The translations under genes were made by a program, and so were the position numbers. The notes below the pieces were generated by a model that did not search any database, had not been told where the DNA came from, and was given only the letters and a program-made list of their open reading frames with translations. Source: a virus. From it: a DNA stretch of 42,075 bases. The stretch spans positions 1 to 42,075 of the IMG/VR virus record IMGVR_UViG_3300025151_000089, one strand, 5' to 3'. Below are positions 1 to 6,594 of this stretch, in pieces (position 1 is the stretch's first letter; the number at the start of each line of letters is the position of its first letter).

Positions 1-179
1 ACTGCTTGGAGATGATCCGATATTGCGTCAACGTGCCAGTTGTTCTGGAACTCGACACCCGGCTCAATCGTCGGCCACGCTGCTTTCGTAAACTCCCTCA
101 ATGATCTGCGGTACTTCTCCGCTCTGACCTGATCCAAGGTGAGATTGCTCAAAAGCTCGTTCAATTGCTGCGAGTTCAT
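1..179 (-). CDS. terL: Terminase large subunit, N-terminal part (runs off left edge)
   Basis: This is the packaging motor ATPase/nuclease, of which only the first 59 codons are in the window. An ATG at 179-177 follows an AAGGA Shine-Dalgarno with 9 bases between, and the frame stays open to the edge. The translation carries the usual pre-ATPase segment of phage large terminases (a KYRRSLREFTKAAWP stretch, then EPG and NNWHVDAISDHL), which normally comes just before the adenine-binding and Walker A motifs. The start lies 116 bases inside the small terminase gene in another frame, so the two are probably translationally coupled. The family call comes from recognising this N-terminal pattern. 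The catalytic domains lie outside the window. Confidence 0.82.
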   Translation of the reverse strand, partial: MNSQQLNELLSNLTLDQVRAEKYRRSLREFTKAAWPTIEPGVEFQNNWHVDAISDHLQA

Positions 180-552
180 TTACGCCAATCCTTGTGAGAT
201 CCAGTGTTACTCTGTTTTCTGTTTCTACTTTATGCTCTTGCTTATCGACCCAGCCAGCGCGGTTTTTCAGGTAAAAGATAATCGCTGTGTTATCGCGTTC
301 CAGCGTTGCATTTTCAAAGAGTGCGTTGGTCACTTCTTCGATGCCCAGCGCTTCGCCCCTTTTTATTGCCTCTGAAAACTCTGAATTTTCTGCCTGATAA
401 ACGTAGAAGGTTGCTACTGAAATTCCTAATGCTCTGGCGCATTGTTCTCTTGTTAAACCTTGCGCCATTAGTTTTTCTGTGCGTTGCAGCACTTCTTCAT
501 TGACTTCGAACTTTGGTCTTCCAACTGGGTTCTTTGATTTTTTCTTTGCCAT
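64..552 (-). CDS. terS: Terminase small subunit
   Basis: This 162-aa protein should recognise phage DNA and load the large terminase for packaging. A basic Lys-rich N-terminus and a GRPKF motif are followed by a helix-turn-helix at about residues 33-60 (LTREQCARALGISVATFY). The phrase FYLKNRAGWVDKQ, seen in many terminase small subunits, is at about 93-105. The start has an AAAGG ribosome site 7 bases upstream. The gene stands alone after a strong terminator (588-620) and overlaps the large terminase start by 116 bases. A loose AT-rich inverted repeat (TTTTGAA at 569-575 and TTCAAAA at 589-595) lies just upstream and could be a control site. I see no clear promoter. Confidence 0.85.
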   Translation of the reverse strand: MAKKKSKNPVGRPKFEVNEEVLQRTEKLMAQGLTREQCARALGISVATFYVYQAENSEFSEAIKRGEALGIEEVTNALFENATLERDNTAIIFYLKNRAGWVDKQEHKVETENRVTLDLTRIGVNELAAIERAFEQSHLGSGQSGEVPQIIEGVYESSVADD

Positions 553-587
553 GTTGATACCTTTCCACTTTTGAATTTAGTTTAGAA

Positions 588-620
588 TTTCAAAAAAAGA
601 AAGACCCACCGAAGTGGGTC
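588..620 (-). terminator. Rho-independent terminator of the early leftward genes
   Basis: On the minus strand a 7-bp GC-rich stem (GACCCAC/GTGGGTC, 603-620) with a TTCG loop is followed by a T-rich tract (602 to about 590). It sits between the HD hydrolase gene and terS, so it separates early leftward transcription from the terminase genes. Confidence 0.88.
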
Positions 621-625
621 AGTTA

Positions 626-1105
626 TTAAGGCACTTTCATAAGGGAATTGTCTTTTGCCAAGAACATCTTTTTGATAGCGTCTTTTGCTGTTTGTGTACA
701 GAGTTTTTCTTTTTTGGGTGTAATGCCAACGCGAGTGAGGTCGAGCCGATCTGCATCCCAACAGGCTTGTACTGTTATATCTGCGTCTGTGTATCCATCT
801 GAGTGATAGGTCAGTGCTTCATCCAGCAGCCGCATTTCTTTATTGGACAGATCGAACCATTTGCCTCTGATTGAGTGTGCATATTTGGCTGCACGATATC
901 CATGATATGGATCTCTATTTTCGTTTCTGCGTTGCGTATCGTGTAGGAGCGCGAACAGACCAACGACTTTTGCATTGGCATTTTCTTGTTGTGCAATGTG
1001 CCTACCGTTTTGGAAGACACGCGCCCAGTGTTGAAAGCCGTGATAACCTTGGTGGTTCATTTTGTATTGATGATAGCAATGTTTTGCGAATTGTTTTGTT
1101 ACCAT
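626..1105 (-). CDS. HD-domain phosphohydrolase-like protein
   Basis: This is a probable metal-dependent phosphohydrolase of the HD superfamily, with unknown substrate (nucleotides or signalling nucleotides are possible). Early histidines in YHGFQHWARV (about residues 21-30) are followed by the HD pair in GLFALLHDTQRRNE (His55-Asp56), another His near 68, and a later DADRLDLTRVG stretch that can supply the last Asp. Together these are the spaced ligands of a small HD fold. I chose the ATG at 1105 (159 aa), which overlaps the previous gene by 7 bases. An upstream ATG at 1153 would give 175 aa; neither has a good ribosome site. It is the last gene before the terminator at 588-620. Confidence 0.68.
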   Translation of the reverse strand: MVTKQFAKHCYHQYKMNHQGYHGFQHWARVFQNGRHIAQQENANAKVVGLFALLHDTQRRNENRDPYHGYRAAKYAHSIRGKWFDLSNKEMRLLDEALTYHSDGYTDADITVQACWDADRLDLTRVGITPKKEKLCTQTAKDAIKKMFLAKDNSLMKVP

Positions 1106-1374
1106 GCGAGCATAAACACCAGTATTGCTATGACTAGGATTGCGAAGGCGCATCCAGCTATGATTTCTTTTGCTATTCCATCTGGTTTGTTATCGAAGAT
1201 ATGAACGTGGCCTTTCAGATCGATGGAGATCCATTGATCTTTATTGGCTGGCAGTTCGCCTTGCTGAGTGTGTACCCAGATGTAATTAGATCCACGGCGT
1301 TTGCTTGTGTTTTCCTGAATCCATTTTGGCATGTCTTTATCGAAGCCTGTAAACTTCCAAGATTTAACGATCAT
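1099..1374 (-). CDS. Small protein with one C-terminal membrane segment
   Basis: This 91-aa protein is of unknown function. The first two thirds are soluble and rich in Lys and Trp (VKSWKFTGFDKDMPKWIQ, then VHTQQGELPANKDQWISI). The last roughly 22 residues (IIAGCAFAILVIAILVFML) form one strong membrane helix, as in a tail-anchored protein with its N-terminus in the cytoplasm. It overlaps the MarR-like gene by an ATGA junction and the HD gene by 7 bases, so it is part of one leftward operon. Confidence 0.65.
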   Translation of the reverse strand: MIVKSWKFTGFDKDMPKWIQENTSKRRGSNYIWVHTQQGELPANKDQWISIDLKGHVHIFDNKPDGIAKEIIAGCAFAILVIAILVFMLAW

Positions 1375-1700
1375 GCTTTACCTCCAAACATTTTCTGCAT
1401 GAGATCTTTGCCTTTTGGCGTTAGCTTGATTTCTCTGTGGCGTCTGTCTTCTGGCATCATGTTGAGTTCGATAACTTGAGCGCCTTTGACTTTGCCTCTG
1501 CTGTGGTCTGCTAGGGAGTGCAGCAATCTGTTTGTAGTTGATTGTTGAAAGCCTAGCTTTTTGTGCAGATCATTACTGGTTGTTGGTTGATCTTCACATA
1601 TGGCTGTGAACACAATGATATGGTTGATTGAAGTCTGTGATGTATTCACGACTTTATTGAACTCTTTGATCTGCTTTTGCAGTGTTGATATTTGTTTCAT
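1371..1700 (-). CDS. MarR-like winged-helix regulator
   Basis: This 109-aa protein is a probable DNA-binding regulator. Residues 24-100 read as a winged helix of the MarR kind: a helix with IIVFTAICEDQPTTSNDL, a recognition helix QQSTTNRLLHSLADHS (about 52-67), and a wing ending DRRHREIKLTPKGKDL, the typical end of a MarR wing. I chose the ATG at 1700 over one at 1769 because GAGGA lies 5 bases before it and it then starts one base after the preceding gene. It is a candidate for controlling one of the two operator types in this window, but its target is not visible from sequence. Confidence 0.6.
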   Translation of the reverse strand: MKQISTLQKQIKEFNKVVNTSQTSINHIIVFTAICEDQPTTSNDLHKKLGFQQSTTNRLLHSLADHSRGKVKGAQVIELNMMPEDRRHREIKLTPKGKDLMQKMFGGKA

Positions 1701-1701
1701 T

Positions 1702-1899
1702 TCATTCCTCACTAAAGATGTCTTTTGCCAGATCGATTGGCACTTCGACGGTGCTGGCTCTGAAGTCACACTTCAAACATTTCCGTCTGCGTTTGATTGT
1801 TTGAAAGCCGAAGGTTGAATGTTGTCTTGAGTCTACGGCTGACATTTTGGTTTTGCATTTTGGGCAGTACGACACTGTGTCATAGTTTGGTTCTGTCAT
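1702..1899 (-). CDS. Small zinc-ribbon protein resembling the NrdR N-terminus
   Basis: This 65-aa protein has two CxxC knuckles (Cys12/Cys15 and Cys41/Cys44), a VDSR motif (22-25) and a basic KRRRKCLKCDFRAS run (37-50). This order, CPxC then VDSR then RRRxCxxC, is that of the zinc ribbon of the ribonucleotide-reductase repressor NrdR. NrdR then continues with an ATP-cone, which is absent here. It may be a stand-alone DNA-binding ribbon; I infer DNA binding only from the resemblance. It joins the previous gene by ATGA overlap. Confidence 0.55.
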   Translation of the reverse strand: MTEPNYDTVSYCPKCKTKMSAVDSRQHSTFGFQTIKRRRKCLKCDFRASTVEVPIDLAKDIFSEE

Positions 1900-2129
1900 T
1901 TTTCTGGCCTTAGTTTTGGCCTGATTAACTTTGAGACTTTATCTGTGACGTGGCATGTCATCATGATGTCGTTGCCATAGAGATCGTATAAGTGGTTATA
2001 GATACCGTCTGCGCTTCCGCTATTCATTGCTGAGTAGCAATGTTTTTCGCTTTGGAACCATATGGACGTTTCGATCTCTTGCTTTTGCACTGTGTATTCG
2101 ATGACGAGAGCTGTGAAGTATTCGATCAT
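1896..2129 (-). CDS. Hypothetical protein, 77 aa
   Basis: I do not recognise this gene. The protein starts with a beta-type stretch (IEYFTALVIEYTVQKQ) and contains a WFQSEKHCYSAM segment resembling small phage proteins that follow a beta-alpha pattern. Its C-terminus is basic. It overlaps both neighbours by ATGA junctions, which supports expression as part of the leftward operon. Confidence 0.5.
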   Translation of the reverse strand: MIEYFTALVIEYTVQKQEIETSIWFQSEKHCYSAMNSGSADGIYNHLYDLYGNDIMMTCHVTDKVSKLIRPKLRPEK

Positions 2130-2365
2130 GTTGATGCCTCTTCAAATATTTTAATCAAACCTTCACGAGATAGTTTGAACTCATCAATTTCGCTGATTTT
2201 AAATCCTCTTCCATCAAGCTCTAGTGAATCACGATTAATTTTTGTTATTGGCTTCCAAGTTCCAGCCCATAGATTAACATCTTTCGAGACTTTGGCCTTT
2301 CCATATGTAAATGGTTTTTTTCCAAATGCTGTCACGCCATTGAGTTTGTCATGTAGCTTTGTCAT
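2126..2365 (-). CDS. Hypothetical protein, 79 aa
   Basis: I do not recognise this small mixed-charge protein (MTKLHDKLNGVTAF start). The ATG at 2365 was preferred to an upstream ATG at 2491 because a strong AAGGAGG lies about 8 bases before it and the start overlaps the previous stop as TAATG. It ends in an ATGA overlap with the next gene. Confidence 0.55.
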   Translation of the reverse strand: MTKLHDKLNGVTAFGKKPFTYGKAKVSKDVNLWAGTWKPITKINRDSLELDGRGFKISEIDEFKLSREGLIKIFEEAST

Positions 2366-2652
2366 TACGCTGCCTCCTTTTTTCTGAAGGCATCGTAAAG
2401 ATCGATAGCAGCTTCTCGCCAAGATTTTTTTGTGATTGGGCTTTCGCCTTTGACGTGATGCCAAGTTGGGGTATCGCGTGATGTTCCACATGGAGCTGTG
2501 GTTGTGTAGTAGATTTCACCAATGTAGGTGTAATGATCTTCGCCGTATTTTTTCCACAGGATATCTGCGTAGGCGTATTCGGTTCCAGATCCGTGGACGC
2601 GACAGATGATATCGAATCCGTTTTTGGTGTATTTCATTCTGCGTATAGACAT
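2365..2652 (-). CDS. Hypothetical protein, 95 aa, under repeated promoter copy A
   Basis: This protein is of unknown function. It is Tyr/Trp-rich, with MSIRRMKYTKNGFDI at the start, HYTYIGEIYYTTTAPCG in the middle and a basic helical C-terminus (KKSWREAAIDLYDAFRKK). The ATG at 2652 was chosen over 2706 because a GAGAGAGAGGA leader lies just before it, matching the leaders of five other genes in the window, and because the longer version would start inside the promoter. It is the first gene of a tight run of overlapping genes ending at the HD hydrolase. Confidence 0.62.
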   Translation of the reverse strand: MSIRRMKYTKNGFDIICRVHGSGTEYAYADILWKKYGEDHYTYIGEIYYTTTAPCGTSRDTPTWHHVKGESPITKKSWREAAIDLYDAFRKKEAA

Positions 2653-2706
2653 GTGTTTTCCTCTCTCTCTATAAATCACATATAAGCCATCTGGCATAGA
2701 TTGCAA
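2653..2706 (-). promoter_or_regulatory. Repeated promoter-operator, copy A (divergent copy)
   Basis: On the minus strand this reads TTGCAA, 16 bases, TATATG, then a TATAGAGAGAGAGGA leader ending at the ATG. It aligns base for base with copies B-F, but the central dyad has decayed: TGCCA-GA-TGGCT replaces TGACA-N2-TGTCA. A relaxed or altered operator is therefore possible. It would drive the overlapping genes from 2652 leftward. Confidence 0.6.
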
Positions 2707-2720
2707 GTAGTCAAAGTAAA

Positions 2721-2963
2721 TTAATTTTGAGCTGACACGCCGACCATCATCATGTCGGGAGTTGCGATGCAGACGTAACGCTTGCCTTCGGCCATAAGCA
2801 ATTCGTTTGCGCTGTTCATTTTGAACAATGGGTGATTTGCTTCTTCAAAGTTTTTGACAGTCTTTGGAGTGATCTTGGTGATGCGAGTGTATGTGCGGAT
2901 CAAGATAGTTTTGCCGTCTGCGATATGCTTGTTGATAAACTCAAGTGCGATTTGTGATTTCAT
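2721..2963 (-). CDS. Hypothetical protein, 80 aa, under repeated promoter copy B
   Basis: I do not recognise this gene. The protein begins MKSQIALEFINKHIADGKT and continues with a Thr/Lys-rich stretch (ILIRTYTRITKITPKTVKNF) and a C-terminal beta segment (KRYVCIATPDMMMVGVS). The ATG at 2963 is preferred to 3005 because AAAGGA lies 7 bases upstream and the conserved promoter leader ends there. It is followed by its own gap and then promoter copy A, so it may be a single-gene transcript. Confidence 0.6.
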   Translation of the reverse strand: MKSQIALEFINKHIADGKTILIRTYTRITKITPKTVKNFEEANHPLFKMNSANELLMAEGKRYVCIATPDMMMVGVSAQN

Positions 2964-3021
2964 TTCGATTTCCTTTCTCTCTCTTACACTATTAATATAT
3001 GTCACTTGTCACACATTTCAA
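2964..3021 (-). promoter_or_regulatory. Repeated promoter-operator, copy B
   Basis: On the minus strand this reads TTGAAA, 16 bases, TATATT, then a GTGTAAGAGAGAGAAAGGA leader. The spacer holds TGACA-AG-TGACA, one base away from the perfect TGACA-N2-TGTCA dyad of copies C-F. The -35, spacer length, -10 and leader match the other copies. Confidence 0.68.
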
Positions 3022-3054
3022 GTATTCCAGATAAAATTAATTACATTTAATGCA

Positions 3055-3087
3055 GAATAATTGCAGTGGTGGTGACTGCAATAATTC
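3055..3087. repeat. Imperfect inverted repeat
   Basis: GAATAATTGCAGT (3055-3067) and ACTGCAATAATTC (3075-3087) pair at 12 of 13 positions around a GGTGGTG spacer. There is no T tract on either side, so it is not a typical terminator. It shares the TGCAATAA core with the downstream direct repeats. Confidence 0.7.
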
Positions 3088-3225
3088 ACCCAGCCCAAAC
3101 CCCTTATTCTTATAGTAAATATATATATATATATTATTTATTGTATTATTACTTACTACCCTTCCTACCCCCTCTCTGGGGGAGACATGGGGGGATCTGT
3201 AGGTACTAATAATAGACTGCATTAT

Positions 3226-3300
3226 TGCAATAAATACATTAAATACTAAGCCATTGTTTTTCATACTAAAAACCCCCCTATTTACGAATGCAATAAATAC
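3226..3300. repeat. Direct repeats of TGCAATAAATAC
   Basis: Identical 12-mers lie at 3226-3237 and 3289-3300. The first overlaps a palindrome (3222-3233) and the second is followed at once by another TGCAATT. With the inverted repeat at 3055-3087, at least four TGCAAT-like units occur in 250 bases, which is iteron-like. Confidence 0.6.
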
Positions 3301-3305
3301 TGCAA

Positions 3306-3452
3306 TTAAAAATCTGGCTCACCATTCTCATCGAACTGTGGCTTTCTGTAGGTATATTGGGGTTCAGGAGCTGGTTCTGGTTTGGGCTTTTGCCTATTCA
3401 CCACTCCCAGCACCTCCAGCTCCCGAACCATGTACTCAGGCATCTCGTTCAT
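3306..3452 (-). CDS. Hypothetical protein, 48 aa, coupled to the methyltransferase
   Basis: This small protein begins MNEMPEYMVRELEVLG and then has a Pro/Glu-rich linker (KPKPEPAPEPQ) and an acidic C-terminus. Its ATG overlaps the methyltransferase stop (ATGA at 3449-3452), which favours this start over an ATG at 3566 inside the methyltransferase. The helix plus Pro-rich tail suggests a partner-binding peptide. Function unknown. Confidence 0.5.
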   Translation of the reverse strand: MNEMPEYMVRELEVLGVVNRQKPKPEPAPEPQYTYRKPQFDENGEPDF

Positions 3453-4003
3453 GGTCTGCGCTCTACAATGTATTTGGTTTCTCTTCTTGGTGTCTCTGCC
3501 CAGACTGTCCAGATGAAATCCATTGTGGCGCTCTGTCCACGCTCTGGAGACATGGCTGGCCTCCACGTCATGGCCATCACTGCCATTGGCCCAGTATCCA
3601 TGAACAGCCGCCTACGCTTCTCAGCATGCCAGTATGTTGCTTTGGTTAACATTGCAAACGGCACTTTCTTTTGGACTGATCGCTCAATAAAGTTGGAAGC
3701 CAGTCTGAATGGTGGGTTGGTTATGATGGCATCACAGGCGCAATCGGCATGGAGAAAATCCATATTGCTGTCGCCATATCCCCGATCATAAAGATCCGAA
3801 GATACTACTCTGAAGCCTCGCAGCTCCAAAACTTTTGAGATCGCCCCATCGCCACAGGCTGGCTCCCAGATGCGCTTACCCCTGAACAACCACTCAAAAC
3901 GATTGAGCAGCGCGATGGTGCATTCGGGTGGGGTGGCATAAAAGTCTGCCTTATTGCGTTTGTGTTGATCCGACTTACCGCCGATTATTGTTGATGATTT
4001 CAT
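3449..4003 (-). CDS. DNA adenine-type methyltransferase
   Basis: This 184-aa protein is probably an AdoMet-dependent DNA base methyltransferase acting on phage (or host) DNA. Motif I (WEPACGDG, residues 46-53) binds AdoMet, an acidic SSDLYD follows (68-73), and the catalytic NPPF is at 96-99, the form typical of N6-adenine enzymes. An N-terminal DFYATPPE (20-27) is common in small phage enzymes of this class. No separate target-recognition domain is visible. The ATG at 4003 is chosen over 4018 because a GAGGAG site lies 5 bases before it. A Mom-type modification gene on the opposite early arm suggests layered protection against restriction. Confidence 0.8.
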   Translation of the reverse strand: MKSSTIIGGKSDQHKRNKADFYATPPECTIALLNRFEWLFRGKRIWEPACGDGAISKVLELRGFRVVSSDLYDRGYGDSNMDFLHADCACDAIITNPPFRLASNFIERSVQKKVPFAMLTKATYWHAEKRRRLFMDTGPMAVMAMTWRPAMSPERGQSATMDFIWTVWAETPRRETKYIVERRP

Positions 4004-4014
4004 TTTCTCTCCTC

Positions 4015-6306
4015 TCAATGTTGTGGTGGTGCGAAGTATGCAAACCTTGGCTTGCCCCTCTGCCCAGCGTTAGTTTGTCTGCTTTGAATGCCGCGATCTT
4101 GCTCCAGCGCGTCCAGAACATCCTGACGGCGCTTTGGCTCCATGTTTGCAAAAGCAGAAACTGTGCGTGATATTTGCGAAGCTGTGATACCTTCGAGCCC
4201 GGATCGTTCGATCTTATCGAACACTTGCTTGCATGTTGCCTGAAATGGACCTTCGGCCATGTTTGCCCTGAACATCTCAATGGCTTGCTTGGCGTAGTGA
4301 TCAATGTAATCGATTGACCACTGCATTGCATCAATCCCGATTTCATCCTGACCCATTGATCTGGCAATGATCAGCGACAGACGCATCGCAACTTCGCGTG
4401 ATCGATTGTACATATCTTCCAGACCAGATCCGTTTTCACTTCTGATGGCATCGACCAGACGCGCTTCATAATCGCGCAGCATATCTTCAGCCTCTGGAGT
4501 GAAAGCAACTTCGATTGGATGGGGAGGCAAATCATGTGCATTGCCTGTGTCCAGATCACCCTCCTGTGCCTTGGCGTGTTCCTTCGACCAAGATGCCAGA
4601 CGCTCTGAGATTGTTGATCTGCGTTTCTTCTGAGACATCTGCACCCCGATACCAGAACGCACGATGATGAATCGGTTTAACAAACCAGACGCAACATCAC
4701 CGCCCCCGATAGCTTGCAGAAACTCTGATGGCGTGGACATGCCAACTAGCGTCAGGCTTGGCCGCTTCACTACTTTCTCCAGCTTCTCAGCCTCAGAAGA
4801 CTTCATAGTGTTAGTCGCGTAGCCTTGCTGTCTGAGCGTACCGTCTTGGCGACCAAAGCATTCCATGATGGTAGTCAATGCGTCTGCCTTGTGCTGCATA
4901 CCGCGAGCTGCTGCCGACTTGAGCTGACGCCCAAGTTCATCGACCACAGAAACATGGGTAGGCTTTTTGGTCAGAGTTGAGATGACCCCAGCCGCTGACG
5001 TGTAGCCTGCTGGCCCGATCAGTTCGTCCAGACCAGCCTGTTCAAGCAGCTCCTCCAAGACAGTCTTGGTATGCTCCTTACCAGATCCTGTTTCACCAAT
5101 GTTCAGAAAGTACAGACTGGAAAAATTTCTCTGGTCTGTGACCCATCTGCGCCCCATGACCACAGATCCAAATGCGAGTGCAGCTTGGACTGCGAACTGT
5201 GGCTGTGGCTTGATGGCTGTGACTGTGTAGTAATTTACCACGTCCTGAAGAATACCGGGAACACTCAGTAAATTTTCAGGAACATCATCTAATGGCTCTC
5301 TCTCTTTTTTGATTGGCTTGGATAAAATTTGCGCGGCAACCTTTGCGCCATGTTCGATGGCCTCTCTGTCGTATTCGTAGTCTGGATCTTGCGTCACGTT
5401 CAAAAGCTGTGCCGCATCTTTAACTGCCTTGGTCACATTGCCCTGATGCTCGTATTGCAAGAACACCTCGAAAGCATCGAAGCTGTGGGCGCTGTCAAAT
5501 GGATCTGATGCATGGTGGCTGTAGGCGCGACCATCATCGAACAACTTAACCCCAGCCAATCCAGATGAAGAGTTTGGCGATAGGTATCTGTTTCGAGATG
5601 TTGGCTTGTAGCCGTACTGCACTAATAGTGTGTGCATATCGTGCGCCTCATTATAGGCATCGATCACGGACGTGCTGTCACCTTTTGGTCTGGGCTTTCT
5701 GGTAGGCTGAAATTCTTCCTTCTTTTTCCAAGGACACATGCTCATAAGCTGTGGCCTGAAGCGATCCCACTCGCGCCATAGTGTTAGGAGCTGTGGCGGC
5801 AATTCTGGTAGCCCATCCCAGATTGGCATACCAGCCCACTCATATGGACGGCCTGTATCTGGATGTATCGATGGTGGTAGAACATCTTGCGATGGCCCAG
5901 CCCGAAGCTCGAAGACCACTTCGGTTTTGCGCGGATCATCTTTGACTGGCCAAGACAATTTCTTGATGACCAAATCAGATGGCGCTTTGAAGATGAGCTT
6001 GCCCCTGTTTTCGCGCCCGATAATCTGTGGCGCTGAGTTCATTAGATCAGAAAAGTTGATGCCCAACTCTTCGAAGATAATCTTTGTGTTTTCGACATTA
6101 TCTATATCCACAGCGCATGTGCCTGATGCGCCATGTAACAATCCCACATTATGTGTTGGGTTTTTCTCGTAATAGTCACGCGCAATTTCTGGATCTGACA
6201 ACGCCTTCTCTGGCTGCTGCCAGCCAAACTTTGTCGGCCCCTTCGATCCTGCTGGGATTGTGACCAAATACCAGCCCAGTCTTGAACAATATTCTTCTAT
6301 CTTCAT
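4015..6306 (-). CDS. Primase-polymerase/helicase fusion (prim-pol plus DUF3987-type ATPase)
   Basis: This 763-aa replication protein should prime DNA synthesis and unwind DNA. The N-terminal prim-pol domain has the metal-binding AVDIDN (65-70), then ELRAG (133-137) and VLPPSIHPDTGRPYEW (142-157), the hallmark of phage bifunctional primase-polymerases. The second half is a P-loop helicase-like ATPase: GETGSGKEH (404-412) is Walker A and HVSVVDELG (451-459) is Walker B, as in DUF3987 proteins. No family A or B DNA polymerase is seen in the window, so synthesis probably relies on the host or on this domain. The start overlaps the HTH gene by ATGA. Confidence 0.82.
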   Translation of the reverse strand: MKIEEYCSRLGWYLVTIPAGSKGPTKFGWQQPEKALSDPEIARDYYEKNPTHNVGLLHGASGTCAVDIDNVENTKIIFEELGINFSDLMNSAPQIIGRENRGKLIFKAPSDLVIKKLSWPVKDDPRKTEVVFELRAGPSQDVLPPSIHPDTGRPYEWAGMPIWDGLPELPPQLLTLWREWDRFRPQLMSMCPWKKKEEFQPTRKPRPKGDSTSVIDAYNEAHDMHTLLVQYGYKPTSRNRYLSPNSSSGLAGVKLFDDGRAYSHHASDPFDSAHSFDAFEVFLQYEHQGNVTKAVKDAAQLLNVTQDPDYEYDREAIEHGAKVAAQILSKPIKKEREPLDDVPENLLSVPGILQDVVNYYTVTAIKPQPQFAVQAALAFGSVVMGRRWVTDQRNFSSLYFLNIGETGSGKEHTKTVLEELLEQAGLDELIGPAGYTSAAGVISTLTKKPTHVSVVDELGRQLKSAAARGMQHKADALTTIMECFGRQDGTLRQQGYATNTMKSSEAEKLEKVVKRPSLTLVGMSTPSEFLQAIGGGDVASGLLNRFIIVRSGIGVQMSQKKRRSTISERLASWSKEHAKAQEGDLDTGNAHDLPPHPIEVAFTPEAEDMLRDYEARLVDAIRSENGSGLEDMYNRSREVAMRLSLIIARSMGQDEIGIDAMQWSIDYIDHYAKQAIEMFRANMAEGPFQATCKQVFDKIERSGLEGITASQISRTVSAFANMEPKRRQDVLDALEQDRGIQSRQTNAGQRGKPRFAYFAPPQH

Positions 6307-6482
6307 TGCGAATCACTCAGGTAGTCGCTGAGTTTTTTCCATGTGTTCAGGCTGATTTGTTCGTTGCCTGTGGCAATTGCTTTGACTGTCGGATGAGACA
6401 GCCCACACTTCTCCGCAACCACTGTTAAACGCCTGTCTTCTAAGGCTTTTCGTATGTCATCGATTGGCATTAGGTTTGTCAC
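6303..6482 (-). CDS. Small Cro/CI-like helix-turn-helix protein
   Basis: This 59-aa protein is a probable DNA-binding regulator. Residues 10-55 form a compact HTH (LTVVAEKCGLSHPTVKAIATG as helices 2-3), followed by TWKKLSDYLSD as in XRE/Cro proteins. I chose the GTG at 6482 because AAGGAG lies about 6 bases upstream; an internal ATG at 6470 is too far from it. It is the first gene of the leftward operon and sits beside an inverted repeat at 6529-6555 that overlaps the rightward promoter. A role as repressor of the divergent promoters is the natural guess. Confidence 0.68.
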   Translation of the reverse strand: MTNLMPIDDIRKALEDRRLTVVAEKCGLSHPTVKAIATGNEQISLNTWKKLSDYLSDSQ

Positions 6483-6515
6483 TTTCTTCTCCTTTTTGAT
6501 ACAAATTTGCATATT

Positions 6516-6555
6516 TTGTAAAAAGATCTTTACAGAATAAAATAATTTCTGTAAA
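6516..6555 (+). promoter_or_regulatory. Divergent control region: promoter overlapping a 9-bp inverted repeat
   Basis: A rightward promoter reads TTGTAA (6516-6521), 16 bases, TAAAAT (6538-6543). This -35 and spacing match the repeated promoter family. An inverted repeat TTTACAGAA (6529-6537) / TTCTGTAAA (6547-6555) has its left arm between -35 and -10 and its right arm just after the -10, an ideal operator position. Leftward elements are weaker: a TTTACA on the minus strand could serve as a -35. The HTH gene alongside is the likely cognate repressor. Confidence 0.55.
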
Positions 6556-6594
6556 CCGATTTTTGTAGAGAAAGAAAAAGTGAAAGGAATTGCC

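Larger units (their letters stand above)
3022..3305. other. Non-coding AT-rich region with repeats, candidate origin or control region
   Basis: This is the largest gap in the window and no convincing gene lies in it. It holds an imperfect inverted repeat (3055-3087), an (AT)8 run (3119-3134), a C5/G5 hairpin (3168-3182), a perfect 12-bp palindrome TTATTGCAATAA (3222-3233), and two direct copies of TGCAATAAATAC. The combination of AT-rich melting sequence and iteron-like repeats, next to a primase-helicase operon, suggests a replication origin; this is inference. A regulatory role or a transcript end for the genes at 3306-6482 is also possible. Confidence 0.45.

Noticed and set aside
3037-3264. 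75-aa minus-strand reading frame across the AT repeats
   Set aside because: It has no ribosome site, its middle is the translated AT repeat (IYIYIYY), and it covers the repeats and hairpins of the non-coding region. I treat it as chance.
4371-5271. Extra frames within the primase-helicase gene
   Set aside because: The 763-aa frame carries continuous prim-pol and helicase motifs, and the others show none.
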